Assembly (NCBI GenBank): GCA_030762175.1
Contig: CM060831.1
Location: 136,150,001 to 136,214,000, forward strand
DNA length: 64,000 nt
Direction: 5' to 3'
DNA from: Metallyticus violacea
Taxonomy: Eukaryota; Arthropoda; Insecta; Mantodea; Metallyticidae
Made by a program: the position numbers and the translations under genes. Below are positions 57,078 to 64,000 of the stretch, one piece after another. Positions within the stretch are counted from its first letter, which is position 1; each line of letters opens with the position of its first letter. A model generated the notes under the pieces. It was not told the DNA's origin. It searched no databases and saw nothing but the letters and a program-made list of their open reading frames with translations.

Positions 57078-57454
57078 ATCTTCGTAAAGACGGCATTGTA
57101 CAGTTACTTGGAAGCAAATTATATGAATGTTTACATTTCAATTCGGATTCTGCAGCTATTTACTAAATCAATGGAGATCCTGTAGGAGCGTGGTTGAAAA
57201 AAATTGGAATATCATAGAACACAGAGCGCAGTGACATCATACCTTTAGACTGCAGTTTCAGCACCAAACACCTAATGACAAGACGATTGTCAAATGGAAT
57301 AGAAATTTTGTGTAGAAGGGATACTTGTGCTGTTCAGGGAAACAACCTGTTAATGCAGAAATTGTGAAACGTGTGCGCAGACGTTTGTATGCTGTCCTAA
57401 GAAATCTGTACGTAGAGCTAGCCTGCAGTTAAACGTACCTAAATTCACCACGTT

Positions 57455-57611
57455 CAAATCCTGCGTACATGTCTGAATTTTCACGTCAACTGCAGTTGAA
57501 ACTTTATGAATCTCCCAAACGACTTGTTTTCTGTAAACATTGCCATTGAGTGTTGGAGATTGTGTGACGTAAGTGGGAATATCGCTTTGATATCTGTAGC
57601 GTGACACGTGA
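57455..57611 (+). pseudogene. Possible C-terminal scrap of a Tc1/IS630-type transposase
   Basis: The plus strand reads QLQLKLYESPKRLVFCKHC, a stop, then RKWEYRFDICSVTRE. The 'W-x-x-x-x-x-R-x-D-x-C-x-x-T' ending resembles the C-terminus of some insect transposases of this superfamily. Upstream, EIVKRVRRRLYAVLRN is also suggestive. Too short and broken to be sure; chance similarity is possible. Confidence 0.3.
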
Positions 57612-58759
57612 GTACCTATGAGGTAGGCACTAAAATGTTTTAATTTCTCTTATTAATGTCACTAGTTTCATGTATGAAAGTAGGACTATAGAGGGCAACA
57701 CTATATTTATTTATATTCAGGGAGGGATTTTGCGAACACTCTGTATTATAAAGTTCCGAAATAATTTGTGTGTGTAGTGTATACATATATTTCAAACGTT
57801 CTTTCTTAATGAAAATTATGGTCATTGTCTTCTAAATACTTAGTTACGAAGCAGTTATAACACGTTTACAATTTTAGTGACGTATGGTGCAGATTTGTTT
57901 AAATTCACGCACTTTTTATACCACATTGGTTAGTGATATATGAACGAAGTAGTCGCCTTAAGACAAATGTTTCATTATTCAGCTGTTCTACCTGGTTGTG
58001 CTACTAAAGACAAATGAATGCGGATGCCTGGAAACATCACACGTTGAATATGATCATTAACTTGTTGGTGAACAGTGCTGACGTTTAGAACCTAGCCCCG
58101 GGGAAAAGATCAGAGGTGCCGACTTTTATCGTTATGCTGGAGAAAACCCGGGATTATGGCATGTACGCTGATGGGCAGAAGGCAGTGTTGCCTTTGGCCA
58201 AACACTGCATATGGTATACGACTCTTCCTCGTTTTATATTCACTTCCAGTTAGCGTATGAACTATATTTGGTGTCGTTAAAGAAAACTGTAAAAGATGGC
58301 GTAAGAACAAACCTCAAATTGAAAAGGAAATCTTTTTTTATCACTAAAAATTATGAAAGTTCAATGCGCACAAATCTTGTAATTAAATCGAAATGATTAA
58401 TTAGCTTTTGGTATAAACTCTTATTAGAGTTTATCCGACGTACAGCTTTTGAGCAGCAGATTTTACTAAGATATTAGCTTTTAGTGTTTAAATATATCTA
58501 AATATCAACATTTGGTATTGTATATTTTACTTTGGCAACAATATTTTCTTCGCGAGAAAAATCCCGGGTTCATATTCGAGATATATCGCACTCGATAGTA
58601 CGCTCTTCTAAAAGTGTTGGAATTTTTTAAAGGTCAAAATATCACAGTCGAATTCTGACATTTTATGTGCATTTATGCGTAAAGGGTCGCTAGTTGTAGA
58701 GTGGGAACAAACATTTACTCAGCAGGCTCGGAAGAAATGAGGACGACTAGCCGAAAGTA
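57612..58759. other. No recognised gene
   Basis: AT-rich, nothing assignable. Confidence 0.45.
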
Positions 58760-58985
58760 GTACCACAGGAATTTCAGCAGGTGTCTGAATTTGATCAAGG
58801 AAGAATTGTGACGTGTCGAGAGTGCGGGATGTCATTCCGAGAAATCTGCACTCGTGCTGGATTAAAGGCACCAAGAGCGAAACGAATGTGAGATCAGTAG
58901 ATCGACATAGGACGAACACACAGACGTGAAGGATCCCAATGGCTGTGTCAAGCAACCGAAAGAGAAGAACTAAACAATTTCCGCT
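58760..58985 (+). pseudogene. Tc1-like transposase N-terminus, cut off by SINE A
   Basis: One frame reads VPQEFQQVSEFDQGRIVTCR then ECGMSFREICTRAGLKAPRA, a stop, and DIGRTHRREGSQWLCQATER. This is the paired-like N-terminal DNA-binding region of Tc1-type transposases: a first helix-turn-helix with E-F-x-x-G-x-I-x-x-x-x-x-x-G-x-S-x-R-x-I, then G-R-T-x-R-R-E-G-S ahead of the second one. The frame ends where SINE A begins (58,989); the catalytic part does not reappear beyond it. Confidence 0.75.
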
Positions 58986-58988
58986 AGA

Positions 58989-59266
58989 CCGCCACGGATG
59001 ACCGAGGTCGTTAAGGCGCCAACTCGTGAGCGGGAAGGCCTGGGGTTCGAATCCCGCCAGGACCGTCCTCCCTGACTGAGGTTTTTTTCCAGGTTTTCCT
59101 CGGTCCTCATAAATGGTAAATGCCGGGGAGGTACCCTAAACTTAGGCCTGGAACGTTTCCTTTCTTAAAAAAAATCCTTTCCCAATATATCATTTCATCT
59201 CATGTATCATCAGTGTCAACCGTCTGTGATGTCTCAGTAGTAAAAACGGGCGTTAAACACCATTCA
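58989..59266 (+). repeat. SINE A copy, full length
   Basis: Head CCGCCACGGATGACCGAGGT with CGTTAAGGCG, B box GGGGTTCGAATCCCGCCAGG, body TTCCAGGTTTTCCTCGGTCC and TTAGGCCTGGAACGTTTCC, 3' end AAAAACGGGCGTTAAACACC. It lacks an A-run. No target duplication seen. This is the best-preserved family A head. Confidence 0.93.
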
Positions 59267-60659
59267 CGAAGCGAGAGTATTAAAATAAATATGCGTTTGT
59301 GCTGTAGACGTGTATCTCTGTTATTTGTATGCCTATCATTACATCTGAAATACAGAATAGCGTTGTTTGTAGCTCTCCTCAGTTTTACTTTTTTGTGTAC
59401 TGTTCGACTTGTTTCAATCTCTCTGTTTTAGTCGTTCTGTATCCTTTTGCTTTTGGTTTGTATGAGAATATTTGTATTAATCCATTTTGTTAATATTATG
59501 ATCTCTCCGGGTGTGTTTGGAAAAATATCTAGTTTATTGATTTCTAATTTTATCCAGCTTTGTATCTCACTATAATGGGCTGAGTAATTTACTTTTTTGA
59601 CGTTAATGCGATATAATAATGTTGTTTCATGGTCATCCTGATTCAAATCATATAACATAGGACTTTGGTTATAAACAGTGACAGCATAAGCGATTGTGCT
59701 TTTGTCTTCTTTACTAGACGTACCGCAGCCGGCAGCGCCTCAACTTCATCCTTCTTTTGCTTCCATTTTTCTTGTCTTTCAAAGTAATTTTTGAACCCAT
59801 TCCCTCGTCGATCTCAGGGCAGTTTACATTCTTCGCAAAGATGGATTGAACAGTTGACTTTAGAACAACGCATTTTTTTTGTATGTAAACGTTATTTTAA
59901 ATACAAATCAGTTCTTCATGTAAGTGTAGAACTTATTCAAAGGTTTTCTGATCAATTTTGATATACTGCGTAAGGGCTAAACCATGAAAAAGGGGGAAAG
60001 TGCGCAGAAAAGAAAAATAGACAACATTTAGCGCTAGTCTTGAATATTCGCCAACGTAATTACTGTCCACATTAACACATGTGGGAAAAGGTAAACATTA
60101 ATAATGAAATCAGAAACATCACGTGACAGCACTTCGTCATGTGATCGGGATTTGTTTGGTCGAGATTGTATAACGTTTTTAGCTAATAGAGTTGAAGTAT
60201 ACAGACGAAGGCTACACCACGCTTAGTAGCCTAGACGTGTGTGGACAGTTTACAATTGAAACCCGATATTTACGACTACTGCAATCATTATTTTAATTTT
60301 ATACATTTTAATTCTTTTATTTCTTTGGACTGTTACACAAATTTATATTTAATTTCTGCATTTGTTCGGAACTTTATTTTATAAAATAACTTTAGGTGTT
60401 ACAGGGCGTTTTCCTTAGCATGTCATAGTTTTAGACAATGGAGAAAAGAATTTTATTTTATTCAATTCTAATGAGAGAAATATTCAAATAAACTTCCTTT
60501 TGAAACTTTTCTTCTGAATTTCCTTTTTCCTATATATATATATACTAAAATATTATCAACCTTTTTAATTCTGATCCTAGTTAATGTTTTTTTTTTATTT
60601 TTCCTCACATACATGCAATAGTATAATAAACAAGTACATAACAGTATATATCTTTGTTA
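59267..60659. other. No recognised gene
   Basis: AT-rich; short AT and T runs near 60,530-60,600. Nothing assignable. Confidence 0.45.
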
Positions 60660-60924
60660 TCGCCACCGGAGGCCGTCCCAAGGTCGCAGGTTCAATCCCC
60701 GCCAGGATCGATGGATTTTTTCGGGCGTAAAACTCCTCAGTATGGCTTCATTCGGAAGGGAAGTAAAGCCGTGGGTCCCGTGTCGTACATTTACGGCACG
60801 AAAAAGAACCTCAAGCCTGAAAAAAGAAACCTCTGAGCAAAATTTGTCGGTGGTTTCACGTCCTGAGTTGAATGGGACGCTGATGACCTGAGATGGAGCG
60901 TCCATGAATAAACCAAATAAACAA
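60660..60924 (+). repeat. SINE B copy, head rearranged, joined to SINE A
   Basis: It starts with a worn head (GCCGTCCCAAGGTCGCAGGT, B box GGTTCAATCCCCGCCAGGAT), then the full body and a 3' end with a small deletion (GAGATGGAGCGTCCATGAAT, lacking GTTAAA). Its tail AAACCAAATAAACAAAA runs directly into a SINE A head. Confidence 0.9.
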
Positions 60925-60925
60925 A

Positions 60926-61200
60926 ACGGGTAGCCGAGATCGTTAAGGCGCGGATTCGTGAGCGGGAGGCCTGGGGCTCGAATCCCGACAGGACCATCCT
61001 CCCTGATAGGTTTTTTCCAGGTTTTCTTCAGTCCTCATAAATGGCAAATGCCGGGGAGGTACCCTTAAACTTAGGCCTGGAACGTTTCCTTCCTTAAAAA
61101 TAAAAATCCTTTCCCAATATATAATTTCATCTCATGTATCAACAGTGTCCACCGTCTGCGGTGGTCTGTAGCAAAAACGGGCGTTAAACACCATTCATTC
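60926..61200 (+). repeat. SINE A copy directly behind SINE B
   Basis: It lacks only the first few bases of the head (starts ACGGGTAGCCGAGATCG), with B box GGGGCTCGAATCCCGACAGG, the body and the 3' end AAAAACGGGCGTTAAACACC. Same orientation as the SINE B before it; no spacer. Confidence 0.92.
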
Positions 61201-61398
61201 ATGCATCTTTGTTTTATGGCCTAATTTATAAATATTTTTCTGATATAGTTAAACTCGAGCTAAATACGGATACATTTATTAATACTTGATGCCCAGGATT
61301 GGTATTTTCCTGATGTAGTTTCCTTAACTGCGTAGACAAATAGCATGTTGGTTTCTTCCTTGTTACGTTCACACAAAGCACCAGCTTACATTTAAGGA
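61201..61398. other. No recognised feature
   Basis: Short spacer between SINE A and the left boundary block of the next dispersed element. Confidence 0.4.
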
Positions 61399-63880
61399 GG
61401 AGCTACGTAAACTAAGCGAATTCCTCAGCAAGTTGCAGTTTTGAAGATTATTACAGAGCGCTAGAGTAGCTACACATAATGTTTATAAAATAAGTACAAA
61501 GCTGATTTTTTCCACACACCCCTCTTTGTAGTGAGGAATTTAAGGAGTTTAATATACTGTTTGTCAAGGCTATTACAGAGCGCTCTTACATAAAACACAA
61601 TTCTCAACACATATCACAAGAAACTTGCATGCGAACAGTTTAAACTTACTTTAATTATTTAATGAAAACTTATCACATACAACAAACTATCAACATTTTT
61701 TTTGTTTTTTAAACTTATTTATAACACAAATAAATAAAATGAATAAATAAAATGAAATAAAATAAATTATTCACCCACAACTACAAATTCTTTGACATAA
61801 AGTTACAGTGAGTTTAGAGTATAAGTTATTAATAATGAAGCATACTATAACAAACGAGGGGGAACAGTTTTAATGATGATTGGACTAATGTTTCACATTA
61901 GCTACTTTCAGGACAACGCTTTTGGGAAAAATAAATCACACATCGTTATCCTCAACAAAATCACAAGTAGTTACCAAAGAGTCATCAGTACTGATCCAGT
62001 AATTATCACTGAGTCGCACTTTATATGTGTAATGTAATACTGTCAACATGGTGCAATAAAAGAGAAGACACCTGGAATTTCAGTCTGGATATTGTTATAT
62101 TTTTCAGAAAGAAATATCTACTTAAAGCAATAGATTTTTAAACATATATCCAGTTTCATTAACATAAAGAGCACCAAAATCATTGAGATTTATACATCTC
62201 CCTAGCATTCACTTAAAAAAAAAAAAAAAAAAAAAAAATGAAAAAATACAAACTATCCCTTAATTATTAATGAAATAAGCTTTGGCAATACTGCGTAATA
62301 TTCGCGATACACACTCTAAAGTTAACTGATAAAAGAAAATCTGAAGTAAAATACATTACTTAACTAGATTTGGCTTTCTTTTTCCTTCAAATCAACTTAA
62401 ATATATATCTATAGTGAAATTACTCTAATTTTTAAAAGTAAGATATACAAAACTAGATTTCTTCCAATCTCGAAGCATTACAAAAGAAGAATCATATTTT
62501 TAAAATCTTCTTCTTATTATTAATGAGATTAAAACACAACAATTAATGGTATACTATTAATTTAATGAAATACAAGACCACTGATAGATAAAACTATTAC
62601 TGTGTGGGTATTTTTAAACATTTTAAATATAGTTTATGAACTGAACACTTGATATCATCTTTGCATTCACTAAAATAGAGAGAAACAACAAAGTTTCGAC
62701 TTATCCTGTATATTTCAGAAGTATATGTGTTCAATAAAACACAAACATGTCACTATTCAAAAACAATTACAATCTACTAAATGATTATATACAAACAACA
62801 ATATACTACATACAATTTAACGTTCCGTCAATTTCAATCCCCATTCGATTAAAAATAAATAACTATTTCGAGGCTTTCAGTTTTAATTTAAATTTTATTG
62901 TACTAAAACAAGTAACTCTAACGTTGACTGATAAAATAATATAACGTGATGTAGGTATCGACATATCTCACGAATGACAGATTATGCACTACTAATAAAT
63001 TATTTACCTAATAAATATGAATTTATATTGAAATCCAATTTTTGCATTTAAAACAATAAAATGTCCTGAAACTTAAATATAAGAGATCGCAAACCATTTC
63101 CGCGTACTGGATAACGAATTATTTCCCGCTTTGTTTCACTTGACATATCTTCAAAAAGTTGTCAATTTTGATGACTAGCAAATTCTTGTTTTTTTTTAAT
63201 TTTATTATAACACCTTAATATTCAAATTTTTTTGGACAAATAAAAATAATGAAGCTGGTAGAACGTTATTTAGTATGGCCATTAAATTAAACATATTAAT
63301 TTCAAAATCTTAAACCACTTTTCCAAATGTAAAAATAATTCTATATGCTTTTTAATCTATACTTATTTTTATGCACCCACATTTTAAATTTCGTTTTTTA
63401 TCGTCATTCCTAATGGTTTTGTTTTCCTGATTTTCAGAAACCGACTTTTGTTGTGAAAAGACTAGATACTGCTAGAGGAATTTTAAAATTATGGATTTCA
63501 GGTAAATCTAATAGTTTGCCTTCGCTGATTTTCAGAAAATATTTTTCTTATTTTATTAGATTAGCCCCCCCCCACTCCTAATGGTCCAATTTGTTGGTTA
63601 ATGAACTCGATGAATTGATTTTTTATTGATTGTTATATGCCGAATTTCCTTGAGAAAAAGCAAAAATTGCTGCCACTAGAGTGTTAACACAAACATATAA
63701 AATTTTTATATCGTCCTTTTTTGGTTTCTAGAAGTAGAATCGATGAAGATTTGAAGAAAATTTTCAAAAATAACTGCAATCTCAAAAGCTATATTCCTTA
63801 GGGATTCGCCAAAAGCACTTAACTTATACATAAACTGGAATTTGCAAATATGCTTATCTATAAATTAATAAATACATTAG
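61399..63880 (+). mobile_element. Dispersed element with ~140-bp tandem units, copy 2 (expanded)
   Basis: It begins with the block GGAGCTACGTAAACTAAGCG plus AATTCCTCAGCAAG shared with 48,171. At about 63,390-63,680 it has two to three of the same tandem units (CCTGATTTTCAGAAA, TAGCCCCCCCCCACTCCTAA, TGGTCCAATTTGTTGG). At 63,740-63,865 it has the same tail (ATCGATGAAGATTTGAAGAA, AATATGCTTATC). Between 61.6 and 63.3 kb lies about 1.7 kb of very AT-rich sequence absent from copy 1. It is either extra internal sequence of a longer family member or an unrelated insertion. Confidence 0.5.
62215..62238. repeat. Poly(A) tract
   Basis: An A-run of about 24 inside the AT-rich middle of the dispersed element. 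Confidence 0.9.
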
Positions 63881-64000
63881 CAGAGCGAGGAGCTGGTTAG
63901 CAGCGAACGCACCTGGTATTTCCCACCCCCTATTTCCTCTCTTCTCACGAATAAAACATTTGTGGTGCTCGCTGTTTGCAATAAAATGCCAGTAGCAGAT

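Overview
This window looks like intergenic or intronic DNA from a large, AT-rich, repeat-laden animal genome, most likely an insect. That rests on the abundance of mariner and IS630/Tc1-type DNA transposons, tRNA-derived SINEs and broken insect-type LINEs. The relatively old, nested repeats would suit a big polyneopteran genome (cockroach or termite type), but this is a guess; nothing here fixes the species. I recognise no host protein-coding gene, no functional tRNA, rRNA or other RNA gene, and no bacterial-style operon. Every recognisable coding stretch is a decayed transposase or reverse transcriptase.

Layout. 1-13 kb: the tail of an IS630/Tc1-type element at the left edge, a decayed transposase near 5.0-5.4 kb, two copies of a GC-rich TA-flanked MITE (5.6 and 9.2 kb), two tRNA-like SINE A copies, and two more transposase remnants (10.6 and 12.3-13.0 kb). 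13-21.5 kb: microsatellites, a LINE reverse-transcriptase fragment (17.0-17.6 kb), a terminally complete mariner (17,743-19,008), a LINE 3' end (20.1 kb), and an internally deleted IS630-type element split by a SINE A. 22-30 kb: SINE B, a palindromic foldback element, a candidate DNA transposon with TTTCACGAA ends, a transposase remnant split by SINE B, a TTA-flanked MITE, a third SINE-like family (C), and a second mariner with the same termini (29,007-30,270). 30-45 kb: another LINE 3' part, SINE C and SINE B copies, a long inverted repeat (36.8-37.5 kb), a 721-bp internally deleted IS630-type element (37,926-38,646), several SINE B copies and one SINE B inside a SINE C. 45-64 kb: a fourth tRNA-like repeat, a mariner-type remnant, a dispersed element carrying ~140-bp tandem units (48.2-49.3 kb, with a relative at 61.4-63.9 kb), a LINE fragment (51 kb), two more mariner remnants (53.9-54.9 and 55.6-56.7 kb), a Tc1-like N-terminus next to a SINE A, and a SINE B/SINE A tandem at 60.7-61.2 kb.

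How the parts relate. The mariner and IS630-type copies carry TA target duplications and inverted ends but broken transposases, so they are non-autonomous. The SINEs have RNA polymerase III-type A/B boxes, A-rich tails and 10-14 bp target duplications, and several are 5'-truncated. This is the signature of target-primed reverse transcription by a LINE, and three different LINE remnants are present. Nested insertions give relative ages: SINE A is younger than one IS630-type copy, and SINE B is younger than one mariner remnant and one SINE C. I found no convincing new biological system. The most novel-looking items are the dispersed tandem-unit element, SINE family C, the GC-rich MITE and the foldback elements.
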